Shown: positions 10,065-20,365 of the stretch, piece by piece
Layout of the letters: each line of letters starts with the position of its first letter
How positions within the stretch are numbered: position 1 is the first letter of the stretch
Assembly (NCBI GenBank): GCA_032718475.1
Contig: JAUCBJ010007082.1
Location: forward strand, 1-53,749
Reading direction: 5' to 3'
Source: Nemertoderma westbladi
Taxonomy: Eukaryota; Xenacoelomorpha; Nemertodermatida; Nemertodermatidae
Length of the DNA stretch: 53,749 nt
The notes under the pieces: generated by a model
The model's database searches: none
Told to the model about the DNA's origin: nothing
The model's input: the letters and a program-made list of their open reading frames with translations, nothing else
Made by a program: the position numbers and the translations under genes

Positions 10065-11109
10065 GACTGGTTTTCGATCGGTCCCCGTAATCGTAAACCA
10101 ACTCTTCCCCGGGTTCGATACTCCTCTTAGCGACTAAGATGAGTTTAATTTCCCCATTTATTCGCAGCGACTTAGTAACGCAGTTCGGTTTGGCCCGGGA
10201 GTGGTTGACCAACCGCCCCAGTCTGCCCGTCTCTTCGGTTGCGTCTACACAGTAACTCGAACCCCCGTGAATGAAGTAGTACATATAGCAACCCAACGAC
10301 TCATCCACCGCGTACAGCCGCTCCCTCTTCGACGCCTCGCCCTTTCCTACTATATCCCCGGCGTATTCCACGACAAACTCATCGCGTTCGTACGACCGAG
10401 TCGTTACGACCCCGCGACCCTTCTCCCCGAACTCAACCACTCGCAGCTCGCTCTCGTCCGCGTTCAGGACGAGTTTCTCGAGTAAGTTCGAGTTGTCCGA
10501 TTTAACTTGCGACTCGGTACGCCGGTTGCTACGGCGGACTCGGAAGTAGTCAGTGAGAAGCGACTGGTTGTCGCCGAGAAACGGTGCATCACCGCGCACC
10601 GGTGCACCACCACGCTTACCCAAAGATTTCTTTGACTTCGTTGAAGACTTCTTCTTGGCTAAGTTTTTCTCTGAGTCCTTCTTCTTAGGTGAGTTTTTCT
10701 CTGAGTCTGCAGTAGTCAAATCGATAAAAGCGAAACCTGAAACCCGTTCGTGTTTCGGTTCAGTTAGGCCTACTGGTACCGGTAGGCCAACCGATTGGTA
10801 GGCCTAACGGGAATGTCGGTATTTTCTATCGGTTCTGCTTCTGACACTGTTTGAGTATGAGGAGGGGGCCTACCCGGTACCATTTGCGGTGTTCTCGTTG
10901 CTATTTTTATCTCGACTACACGAATCTAGAGGTGGATTTATGTCTGTTGGTTCAAGTTTTGGGAATTTTTCCCCATTTTTGAGAACCGGTAAAGATTTTT
11001 CCGTGTTATTGACGAGTTTAGTATTGGTTGCTAATTTTGTTTGTTTAATATTCTGTTTCTTATTTTCGGCGACTGCAATAATTTTCACTTTATCTTCAAC
11101 CTCTTCCAT
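10036..11109 (-). CDS. KMT5A: histone H4K20 monomethyltransferase, KMT5A/SET8-like
   Basis: Nuclear SET-domain enzyme expected to monomethylate histone H4 Lys20. The continuous frame 10762-10036 contains a basic Lys/Ser-rich linker and a PIP-box degron (QSLLTDYF, 10543-10566) followed by RVRR. A full SET domain comes next: GKGRGVV, DEFVVEYAGDIV, YYFIHGG...CVDAT, RLGRLVNHS, and ELVYDYGDRSK, ending AHPWLAY. All catalytic motifs (NHS, YDYGDRS) are present. An upstream frame with ATG at 11107-11109 (residues MEEVEDKVK onward) is in the same phase, but two stops separate it. A 108-nt GT-AG intron (10880-10773) would join them into about 321 residues, near the usual family size. The splice is an inference. 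The stop codon lies inside the 24-bp satellite. Confidence 0.9.
10543..10566 (-). other. KMT5A: PIP-box / CRL4-Cdt2 degron in KMT5A
   Basis: Codes Q-S-L-L-T-D-Y-F then R-V-R-R. It has the QxxLxx[FY][FY] PCNA-binding pattern, the Thr-Asp pair at positions 5-6 and a basic residue at +4. These are the features that define PIP degrons, as known for vertebrate SET8. This predicts S-phase destruction of the protein on chromatin-bound PCNA. Confidence 0.8.
10773..10880 (-). other. putative short intron of KMT5A bounded by direct repeats
   Basis: On the minus strand, GT at 10880-10879 and AG at 10774-10773 enclose 108 nt (36 x 3) that contain the only two stops between the N-terminal and SET frames. 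Removing it keeps phase. Plus-strand 10767-10780 and 10867-10881 are near-identical (GGCCTACTGGTACC and GGCCTACCCGGTACC), so the segment sits between short direct repeats. Donor context G|GTACCG is weak. Confidence 0.45.
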
Positions 11110-12395
11110 ATCTTTATAACAACTGCATGAACTGCTGAACTGAACAACCTTTCCCTTTTCAGCTTTTCTGTTATCACAGTACAGCAGTACTGCAGTATCA
11201 ACAGATCAATACCGATACACAATACTCTGGCCGTCTGGTAAGGGCTGAAGGGAAAACAGGAATGGTAATATAAACACATAAAATTTAAACACATAAACGC
11301 AGAAACAATAGACCTATTACTGTATTGCTGTACATGTACAGATGTAGGCCTACTGCCTACTACAATACTGCAATAGCAGAAAACATGAATAGCTGCAGAG
11401 CTGAATACATGAATACAGGAATAGGCTGGTATTGGTGTTGGTATTATTTATTAGTGTCATAATAGTTTTATCTATATAGTTATTACACTACATTGCGATG
11501 AAACATGTGACATAATTGCCTAAGTATGAAGTACAAATGTTATAAATAAAAACAATATGCTATAAAATATGTTATTTGAAATTAAGAACTATATAAAGTA
11601 CTAATTATTATTTTAACGCCACATACAGTATGTACAATGTTTTAGTGCGAAAAAAAGAGTATTTTAAAATGAAGGTGTAGTGCAAGAATACATTAAAATA
11701 AATCGAGTTGATTAAAATAGTAACATGATTTTAAAATAAGGTCTTTAGTGCAGAGCTACGTTAAAATAAATGGTAACACGGTCTAGTGCAAAAATACTTT
11801 AAAATATATGGAGTTGATTAAAATACATTAGTAACATCATGTATATACAGATACAGGTAAAATTGAAACATTATACAGTATGTACATGTACAAGGGTCTC
11901 GCGCGAATAAAAAATTTATGTAAAAAATATGTTATTTAAATAAATCGAATCAGTACAAGTATAACTAATTTAAATAGGCTTATTACTTCATTAATTTTAT
12001 ACTGTCACGCGGTGAAGATCTACATTTTGTAATTACATGAAACTAATATAAACTAATATTACGCGCTTGTTTATGTTGTTCTTTTTATACAAATGTTGAA
12101 CTGATGGCGAACTCCATGTAGACCCTACTGTAGTTTTGCTTTCTACCTACTGTATACAATTAAATCTATTATAAAATGTATCCAAATTAACATTTGCGCC
12201 TGCCTACCCTGATATTCTCTCGCCTACCCAACTAAAAAATCCTGGCTATTGGCCTACTTCAGATATATATACTGTATTTATTCATAACAATATTATTTGC
12301 AGGAATAATCTCGGTTGCACTTGTGCTTGGGATTTATAAAAAAGCCTTGCACATTAATTAGGTACCCATGATTTATTGCGACTTGTAATTTAACT
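11110..12395. other. AT-rich intergenic stretch with degenerate repeats
   Basis: No supportable gene. About 11640-11860 contains roughly three decayed copies of a ~65-bp unit (TAGTGCAAAAATAC, TTAAAATAAAT, GAGTTGATTAAAATA). Confidence 0.5.
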
Positions 12396-14640
12396 TCATC
12401 CCAAGGCAATTACATCTTGCCACAGAACAACTAACACACCATTCCAGACAGTTTGCTGCTGAGTGCTTCAACCCAGCCATATACAGACAGTACTTACTAT
12501 GACTGGTCCTCTCTGTTGCAACAGCCAAGTGTGAGATCCAGCTTCACACTACAGCTGAGCAACAGGTATGAGGCTCTTGCCTCTGAGGCGGCAGATCACT
12601 GTGAGGGCTATACTGCCTTCAGAGGCAGTTAAGTTAGCAGCTGCAGAAACAGTTCCTGTATACCCTCGAAACAGGAAACGGGCCCCCTGGACTGACAACA
12701 AAATTCAGAAGTGCCGAAATGACCTCTACAAGGCGCAGAAAGAGTCCCGACTCAAACAGACTACAGCGGCCAAGAATGCAGTTAAGGCTGCATCTAGGTC
12801 CCTGAACATGCAGTACTCTGTTAATTTACAGGAGCTAATAAACCAACAGGTTGATGCCATCAATGATGCTGACGACAGCAGGCAATCATCCCAGGCATGG
12901 AGATCGATCAACTTGCCTGCTGGTCGAAAAAGCCAACCAACCACCAAGGTTAAGGCTGAATCACCAGCCGATCGCCTCAATGGTTAGAAGGCCCACTTTG
13001 AAAAGCTACTCAATAATGACAGGGTATTGCCTGATAACTTTATAGAAGTAAAAGTGTCTGAGTCTGTACTCCCAGATATTCCCATTGGTGATATTTCCTT
13101 TGCAGAAGTGAAGGCTGCTGCAAAGAGCATTAAGACCAATCGTGCCAGTGGAGTAGATGGTGTTCCCCCTGAGGTCTTTAAAATACCTGAGTGTTTAAAG
13201 CTCATCTATCCCATCATAGTAGACATGTACCGTACAACAAGAGTCCCACAAGAAATGAAAACAAATAAGTTGGTGCCAGTTCCTAAGAAGGGCAACCTAA
13301 CACTCTATGGTTCTTTTCGGGGAATCCCATTGATCTCGATTGCTGCAAAGCTATACAATAGAATTCTATTAAATCGCATCAGGGATCCCATTGAGAAATG
13401 CTCCGTGGAAATCAGAATGGGTTCCGTAAAGGTCGTGGGACCATGGAGCCCATTTTGGCACTTAGAAGGATAATTGAAGAGTTATCAAAAAAGAAAGACA
13501 GGCATCTGGCTGTTATCTTTGTTGACTTCTTCAAGGCCTTTGATTCAGTCTCTCGCTCACGTATGTTCAGCATACTTTCATTATATGGGATTCCTGATGA
13601 AATTATTGCAGCAATCAGATCAGTACTGTATACGATGGTTCGACAACATTTGTGTCTACTGTTGACGGTGACACAGAACCATTTGAAGTGTTATGGGCGT
13701 CCCCCAGGGAGACACACTTGCACCATTCTTGTTCATAATTGTTGTTGACTATGTTCTACGCATGTCCTTAGATCATTGTAATGGTGATGGGGTGATGATA
13801 ACTCTACCTACTGGCTCCAGAAGTCGAGGAAATCCTGCCAAGTACCTAACTGATCTAGACTTTGCTGATGACTTATGAGTACTCTGAGAATCACTAGAGG
13901 GAGCCCAACGGCTCCTCAGCTCATTAGAACATGCTGCTTCTAGTGTTGGTCTTTTTATTCACTCCAGAAAGACCAAAATTTTGACAGTTAACTTTGAAAG
14001 TCCTTTGCAAGTCTCTGATCGGATGAGCATTAGCTCAAAAGATGGTATGCTTGAGCATGTGGATGACTTCTGTTACCTGGGATCATGGATCCGGAAGTCA
14101 GGTGAGGACCTTCGAATACGTAAGGGAAAGGCATGGGCAGCCTTGAATAGGTTTTCCAGGATTTGGAAGTCACCGAGAATTAATCGGAAACTTAAGGTCC
14201 GGATATTTAGAGCAGCAGTAGTTCCAGTACTCCTCTATGGGAGTCCAGGCTGGGCTCTAACTGCTGAGGACACCAAATCTCTGGACGGCACATTCACAAG
14301 AATGCTACGCCGGGTTCATTGTGTCAAGTTCAATGCACACATCTCCAACCAGACACTATATAACATTGGAGGTGTCTCATTGGTTCCCCCAAGCTTGACA
14401 CTAGAACAAACTCGCCTCCGCTTTGCAGGACATTGCTTTCGCCGTGAGGACCAGCCAGTGCATAATCTTGTACTTTGGCAGCCTCATGGAGTGAATAAGC
14501 ATGGTGGACACCCCATGACTTTCTTGAGACGCATCTTAAAGGACACTGGCCTTGAAGATGCGGATGATCTAGCAAATGTCATGGGTGATAGGGAGTTGTG
14601 GCGGTGCAATTTTGTCGATAAGCCGGCACAGCATTCTTAA
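12396..14640 (+). pseudogene. LINE ORF2 (reverse transcriptase), broken
   Basis: Reverse transcriptase of a target-primed retrotransposon. Visible in order: a linker (YDWSSLLQQPSVRSSF...), RT motifs NRASGVDGVPPEVFK, GNQNGFRKGRGTMEPILALR and FVDFFKAFDSV (palm motif A). These are followed by a QGDTLAPFLFIIVVDYV block and LDFADDL (motif C with the catalytic Asp pair). The C-terminal domain runs from VEHVDDFCYLGSWI-type sequence to LRFAGHCFRRED and ends near AQHS. The last block, 13981-14640, is open. No endonuclease domain remains. Confidence 0.88.
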
Positions 14641-14700
14641 AAATGCTGCTGCAATGCAGCATGACGATCGTAGTACAAATCACGAGACTAAACTTCTTTG
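12396..14700 (+). mobile_element. LINE non-LTR retrotransposon, 5'-truncated
   Basis: ORF2 from the spacer after the (missing) endonuclease through RT, the C-terminal domain and the 3' UTR. It is closely similar to the copy at 20.4-22.6 kb, with fragments at 2.34, 6.87 and 48.63 kb. Frame breaks: TAG at 12985-12987 where the other copy has Trp, a frameshift near 13398, another near 13620, and TGA after FADDL (13876). Clade not assigned. Confidence 0.9.
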
Positions 14701-15174
14701 TTCAACCTACTCAGTCGTGATATACAAATCCCCCTACCATTATTAGTGCTGTTTACTTCCATTGAGAGTTGAGACTTAATACACACCCACAGATGACAAC
14801 ATACAATAGTGTGGCTCGACATTTCCCATACCTATTGGCTTTGTGTGGCCTAATTTCTTGTCCAGTTCATGGAATTCAGAGTGTCGACTCCTTCCTATTG
14901 AATGGTAGCCCATACCAACGTTCTTGAATAGCATCACTGAATTGATGGTAGCGGACTGCATTTACTCGGATTACAGTAGACAGCGACTACTAGCGGTGAA
15001 ACAAGAATTGTAAAAGCACTCTAACGATACTTGTTAGGGAGAGAACGGGAGGTTCTCTTTGAAAGGCGCTTCTTAATTTATTTGAGATAAAGCCACCCAG
15101 CGGGAGCAAAGAGTATTACATTCTTAATAATAGCCAACTTATTCATTCTCTAGGCGGCGCAAATAGAATAACTT
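14701..15174. other. intergenic stretch, no gene seen
   Basis: Unremarkable sequence between the LINE 3' end and the copia insertion. No frame with recognisable content. Confidence 0.5.
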
Positions 15175-15179
15175 CTTTG
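15175..15179. repeat. copia target-site duplication CTTTG (left)
   Basis: Matches 20361-20365, immediately outside the 3' LTR. Confidence 0.85.
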
Positions 15180-15354
15180 TGTGAGTACTGCAGTATTATG
15201 CTTGTGTTGGTTTGTGCCTACTGTATTGTTGTGAGTTAGTTAGGTTGGTGACTGGTGAATATGTATTGCATTGTGCACATGCTGATAGCAGTAAAGTTTA
15301 GTTATTAAAATACAGCAATAAGTTTAATGTTTAAAATTAGTTCTAATTCTAACA
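15180..15354 (+). repeat. copia 5' LTR
   Basis: Starts TGTGAGTACTGCAG, ends TTCTAACA. Nearly identical to 20186-20360. Confidence 0.93.
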
Positions 15355-15370
15355 TTGGTAGCAGAGCGTC
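15355..15370 (+). other. copia primer-binding site (initiator tRNA-Met type)
   Basis: TTGGTAGCAGAGCG immediately follows the 5' LTR, the usual copia primer site matching the 3' part of initiator methionine tRNA. Confidence 0.8.
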
Positions 15371-15454
15371 GGCTGATTCTTTGAAAGTTCCACATGAACA
15401 TGTACTGGTGCGCATTACTCAGAATGAGTAGTATACCGATTACTGTACTACAGG

Positions 15455-15590
15455 CCAAAGGTTGGGTGCAACCTTCGCCCGAGTACAACCTTCGCCCGCG
15501 TCCAATATTCGCCCGCGTCCACACTTCACCCCGGGGAAAACCTTCGCCCGCAAGGCAATCTTCCACCGCGAACAACCTTCGCCCAATAAG
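15455..15590. repeat. short tandem repeat in the copia leader (CAACCTTCGCCCGCGTC)
   Basis: Six or so imperfect copies of an ~17-bp unit with the core TTCGCCCG in the untranslated leader. Confidence 0.7.
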
Positions 15591-15604
15591 ATTTGTTTTA
15601 GTAA

Positions 15605-15745
15605 CCATTTTAGTTACCAATTAAGGGAAAGGAGCAGGTTACAGAGACGGCTTCTTCTAACCAAAACAATAAACGATGTTGTTACCAATTTAAGGTAAGG
15701 AGCAGGTTACAGAAACGGTGTTTTTTAACCAAAACAATAATTGTT
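15605..15745. repeat. two ~60-bp tandem copies in the copia leader
   Basis: The unit runs from GTTACCAATT through GGAGCAGGTTACAG to AACCAAAACAATAA. A relative of the same unit lies inside the hAT-like element at about 6470-6520. A 15-base G run follows at 15877-15891. Confidence 0.65.
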
Positions 15746-15977
15746 TAGTTGGCGATGGTTGCTCGCGGGAGAAGATTGTCTGTGGGTGAAGTTTGCTGCG
15801 TACCCTACTAAACATTACACATCACGTGTGGCGGGCATTTTGTTAAAATTCCAAACAATCATACCTGGACTACGCTGGGGGGGGGGGGGGGCTCTTCCCC
15901 CACACCCACAACTACTATAAATATGAATTACAATTTGGGGTCTGGGACCCTACCGTGGGAGATTCCTGGCTACGCGG

Positions 15978-16525
15978 ATGGTTCCACCGGTATTAGATAC
16001 AGCAAATTATAGCACATGGAAGAAAGAGGTTGCTTTGTGGAAGACTGTAACGTCATTGAAACAGAATCAATTGGGTTCAGCACCAGTTTTATCGCTTACG
16101 GGAAAAGCGAAAGTTGCAGCAATGGAGATCGAGCAAGATATATTAACATCAGTTACTGGTTTTCAAGAAGTTCTCGAACTGTTGGACAAGTTGTATTTAA
16201 AAAGTGAGGATGAAAGGGCGTTCGAAGCCTACGAGAATTTTGAGAGCTATTTGCGTAAACCGATTGATAAACTGGATGACTACTTGATTCAGTTTGACAA
16301 TCTGTATGCGAAAGTTCGAGGACATAACATGCACTTACCACAGGGTGTTCTGGCATATCGCCTTTTGAAGGGTTGTAATCTCGAGAAACCAATGGAACAA
16401 CTCGTGAGGGCTACGGTAAATAGGTTCACCTACGATGCGATGCGTGAAACTTTAAAGCGTTTGGCGAATCAACGAACAAAAACGCCGGTGGAAGTTGGTG
16501 ACTCTATTATTAAACTCGAAGAAGT
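15978..16525 (+). CDS. copia Gag, truncated by inversion
   Basis: UBN2-type copia gag domain with the typical opening (PPVLDTANYSTWKKEV...LSLTGKAKVAA). It is intact for about 183 codons, to IIKLEE. The frame continues past 16525, but the rest is antisense RT sequence that ends at 16601. The zinc knuckle that should follow is displaced to about 18530. The start is taken at ATG 15978; an upstream ATG at 15922 is in another frame. Confidence 0.8.
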
Positions 16526-17382
16526 TTCATATACCATGCTCGTGGGGCATCATTTAGACCATACACAGTTTTCATTAACTGCCAAACTCCATCTACCATA
16601 GCCTCTGGTGGTGGCTTCACGAATATTTCACGATCGATGGTGAAACCCTGTAAGAAAGCACACTTAATGTCGAGACTATTTATTGTCCAACCGTATGATG
16701 AAATCAGAAACAACACGAGACGAATATTATCTTTATTACATGTAGGCGAATCTGTTCGACCACCAAACTGTTCTTCAAATCCCCGAACTACAAGGCGGGC
16801 TTTGACAACATCATTGCCATTAACAACTTTCTCTGTAATGACCCAGCGTGTAGACACAAGAGACTGACCAGAATATGGAACAACTTTCACAACACCTTGT
16901 TCCTTCCATGTACTTAACTCCTTTTCTTTAGCATCTTTCAATCCTGAAGTTACCGTAATCATTACCTCTTCATCATCAGGAACAATTTCATAATCCGAAA
17001 CTTCATCTAGATTCACGCAAGATTTACCACTAGGCAATTCAATATTCCAACAGTTCCTATATTTACCACTTGCCTTACCAGCTCGACTTAATATTCTTCC
17101 ACAAATAACATTATCAGAATCGGTGTATTTAATATGTTGCCCAGCTTTAACATTACTATTTGCAACAATAGACACCCATGGTTGTTTTCCACTTTCGGTT
17201 TCATTTGAACTATTATTAGTAGGCAACGTCATGTCATTATGATCATTGGCATTGCTGATATCATTGTCATCATCATCACTATCATCAACAGATCTTCGCA
17301 CAACATCACCATTATTGGAGTTTCGGACAATGCTTCCATCGCCATTATTTTTAACAACACTGTCATCTACTTCATTTGTCAA
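16526..17382 (-). pseudogene. copia reverse transcriptase, N-terminal half, inverted
   Basis: Reading down from 17382: an acidic linker, then the copia RT opening (STWKEQGVVKVVPY, RWVITEKV...KARLVVRGFEEQFG) and palm motif A (INSLDIKCAFLQG). It continues to WQLMKTVYGLNDAPRAWYMKL, where it hits the inversion breakpoint. The last ~55 bp are present again in plus orientation at 18973-19030, so the sequence is duplicated at the junction. Open frame throughout but separated from its C-terminal half. Confidence 0.9.
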
Positions 17383-17427
17383 TGGTTCATTTGAATTATT
17401 GACTAAGCAAATTCGAGTTTTATGTAC

Positions 17428-18345
17428 TCAAACTATAAACCCACCATGTCTCACATAAACACTTTGACCCTCAGAACCTATCACAACTCCAGGTCCCTTC
17501 CATTCTTTGTGACCTTCTCGCTTGTAAAATACACGATCCCCATTTTCACACTGAAACTCGACCGCTCTAACATTATGCTTAAGTGCACGGCGCAATCTAC
17601 TACTAGACTCATTTGCAATAAATTGTCTACGGGCCACATGCATCGCATTTAGGTTGTCTGCCACTACCTCACTCGTTGTCTTACCCTCCAAAGCAGCTAG
17701 AGAACTATTCTCTAAAATTGGAATTTTTGGATTGAGTCCAATAGCAACCTGGCTCGGTGAGAAACCATGCATATTAGTCAAACTGTTTCGTGCAGCAACA
17801 GCCCAAGCAACAGCAATATTGAGATTTACATGACAATCTTGCATTATTTTAAGTACATCATCACCCAATACTGCATTCTGACGTTCACAGACTCCATTAC
17901 TGAAAGGGGATTCTGCCGCAGTTGATAATATCTCAATATTACAGTTATCAGCCATACTAACAAATTCGTCATTATAAAATTCTCCACCGTTGTCAGCCAA
18001 GACTTTATTTGGAACACCAAAATTTGAAATCCATCCAGTAAACATCCCTTGAATAACAGATTCAGGCTTTTTATTTGATAAAACCGCAGCGGCACGGTAA
18101 CGTGTTGCTAAATCCACCATATGTAAAATAGGATGACCAGTTATAAATTTTAGATCAATAGCTAATCCTTCATTGAATGTTGTTGCTAATGGTTGACAAA
18201 CAACTGGACGAGGTGGTGCTCTACGGATTCGCTTACAAACTTCACAATTATCTCTCACACAATGTAAGGCTTGTTCTAATTCTGAACTCCAACACTCAGC
18301 ACGCTTGAGTAAAGTGATAATACGTTTTGTGTCTGCAATTCCACG
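17428..18345 (-). pseudogene. copia integrase, inverted
   Basis: Reading down from 18345: a pre-integrase Cys-rich segment (NCEVCKRIRR), then the DDE core with AIDLKF, VLADNGGEFYND and ERQNAVL, the expected Asp-Asp-Glu triad. The C-terminal domain ends EWKGPGVVIGSEGQSVYVRHGG. Open for 276 codons from 18258. It lies in the inverted block, antisense to gag. Confidence 0.9.
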
Positions 18346-18745
18346 TAATAGATTTGGCCGTCCAACTGGTCAGTTTAATACCAACAGTCAGATGCGTGGT
18401 GGGGGAGTAGCTGGTTCATTTCGGCAGTGGAATGTTCCTGGACGGCAGTTTGGTGGTAGTAATAACACAGCTTCGTCAACAAATCGTCTTTCAGGGAATG
18501 GAAACTTTGATCCTGGTTGTTTTGTGTGCGGTTCAAGGTTTCATTTAAGGAGAGATTGTCCAGAAGTTACACGGGTTTATAATACAGAGGTAGATGATGG
18601 TGAGTACGAGCACGAGGAGGTTCACATTACTTTGTTTACTGGGGAGGAGAAAGAAGATTTTGTAGCTGAGGAATTGGGATTTGCGATATTGGATTCTGGT
18701 TGCAGTCGTACTGTGTGTGGTACAACTTGGTACAGCTGCTACTTG
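18346..18745 (+). pseudogene. copia zinc knuckle and protease
   Basis: Plus-strand block containing a Gly-rich linker, a CCHC knuckle (CFVCGSRFHLRRDC) and the aspartic protease active site (FAILDSGCSRTVCG). It joins inverted integrase sequence on the left and inverted RNase H sequence on the right, both mid-domain. Confidence 0.88.
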
Positions 18746-18972
18746 AATAGTTCTCTTAGTATTCCCATTTCGATCATTAAACGCTTATCACGGAGTACAT
18801 TAGTGGTTTGAATTGCTGTATGTAATGATTTGTTGTCGGTGTAACAAATTATCGGTATAGAAACATCAACAATGTTTTCAATAATTTTCGATAAGAAAAT
18901 TGCCTCCTCAACACCGTCTACACATGCCAAGGTTTCTGCAGCTAATGTAGATTTAACAACCCGTCGAACTTT
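18746..18972 (-). repeat. inverted duplicate of the copia RNase H segment
   Basis: Near-perfect reverse complement of about 19768-19994 (coding VRRVVKSTLAAETLACVDG onward). Together they form an inverted repeat with roughly 0.8 kb between the arms. Confidence 0.92.
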
Positions 18973-20105
18973 AAAAACAGTTAATGAAAACTGTGTATGG
19001 TCTAAATGATGCCCCACGAGCATGGTATATGAAACTTCGGGGGACCTTAACGAATTTAGGATTGACTGCTTGTCCCGAGGATCCAGCTTTGTTTTATTAT
19101 AAGAAAGATGGAGAAATTCAGGGGTTGTTATGCATTCATGTTGATGATATCCTGTTGGGAGGTAACTCATACTTCAAGAACAATATTGTTGCGAAAATAT
19201 GTAGTATATTTGAAATTCGTTCAACAGCAGCACTGGCTTTTAAATATCTTGGTATTGATGTAAAACAAACCGATCATGAAATTGAAATTAGTCAATTTCG
19301 ATACGCTCAGCTTCTAACAGAACTTCCAATCTCGCAATATGCTGAAGTTGATAGACCATTAACATCCAATGAAATCTCTGATTATCGAACACGAGTAGGA
19401 GCTATATCATGGCTTGCCAATGAAAGTCGCCCTGATTTAAGTTTTGATGCTTCTTATCTAAGTTCACAGGCAAAGCATCCTATAGTTGGTGATGCTAAGT
19501 ACCTCAATAAGGTAATTCGTAAAGCCAAACAATCATTAGCTGCTGGTCTGCAATTTGATACTACCTACTTTAAACCTTCAAGTGCAGCATTAGCAGTATT
19601 TACAGATGCTTCACTTGGTAATGCAGTTGGTTTCTCTTCTCAAGGTGGATATATGATATTTTTATCTACAGTAAACAATGGTCAAGAAACAAGCAACTGT
19701 TCCACCCAATCATCATATCCATTTGGAGAGGTTCAGTTGAATGGTTTATTGACATGGAAATCTGCTAAAGTTCGACGGGTTGTTAAATCTACATTAGCTG
19801 CAGAAACCTTGGCATGTGTAGACGGTGTTGAGGAGGCAATTTTCTTATCGAAAATTATTGAAAACATTATTGATGTTTCTATACCGATAATTTGTTACAC
19901 CGACAACAAATCATTACATACAGCAATTCAAACCACTAATGTACTCCGTGATAAGCGTTTAATGATCGAAATGGGAATACTAAGAGAACTATTCGAACTT
20001 GGTCGCGTGTCATTTAAATTGGTTGCAGGAACTAACCAATTGGCTGATTGTTTAACAAAGAAGGATGTGAGAAAGAAGTTCGAGATCAAAGAAAACTATA
20101 TGTAA
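18973..20105 (+). CDS. copia RT C-terminal half and RNase H
   Basis: Plus-strand open frame from VYGLNDAPRAWYMKL. It contains the copia catalytic motif as HVDD (CIHVDDILLGG), YLGIDV, the connection region, and RNase H with FTDASLG, STLAAETLA and CYTDNKSLHTA. It ends at LADCLTKKDVRKKFE, typical of copia pol. Intact, but without the N-terminal half in the same orientation. Confidence 0.9.
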
Positions 20106-20169
20106 CAATAACTGATTATATACAAACTATGATTTTATGCAACAATTATTACAACAAACTTTAATTTAA

Positions 20170-20185
20170 AAAAATGAGGGGAGAT
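20170..20185 (+). other. copia polypurine tract
   Basis: AAAAATGAGGGGAGAT directly before the 3' LTR. Confidence 0.8.
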
Positions 20186-20360
20186 TGTGAGTACTGCAGT
20201 ATTATGCTTGTGTTGGTTTGTGCCTACTGTATTGTTGTGAGTTAGTTAGGTTGGTGACTGGTGAATATGTATTGCATTGTGCACATGCTGATAGCAGTAA
20301 AGTTTAGTTATTAAAATACAGCAATAAGTTTAATGTTTAAAATGAGTTCTAATTCTAACA
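20186..20360 (+). repeat. copia 3' LTR
   Basis: Pairs with 15180-15354; followed by the CTTTG duplication at 20361-20365. Confidence 0.93.
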
Positions 20361-20365
20361 CTTTG

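Larger units (their letters stand above)
15180..20360 (+). mobile_element. copia (Ty1/copia) LTR retrotransposon, internally rearranged
   Basis: Complete boundaries: 175-bp LTRs (15180-15354, 20186-20360) differing at about one base, a CTTTG duplication on both sides, an initiator-Met-type primer site after the 5' LTR and a purine tract before the 3' LTR. Inside, the order is scrambled. Gag is plus (15978-16525), integrase and the first half of RT are inverted (about 18345-16526), and zinc knuckle with protease is plus (18346-18745). A 227-bp inverted copy of RNase H follows (18746-18972), then RT and RNase H plus (18973-20105). The LTRs imply a recent insertion, so the rearrangement is probably as old as the insertion itself. 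Confidence 0.92.
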
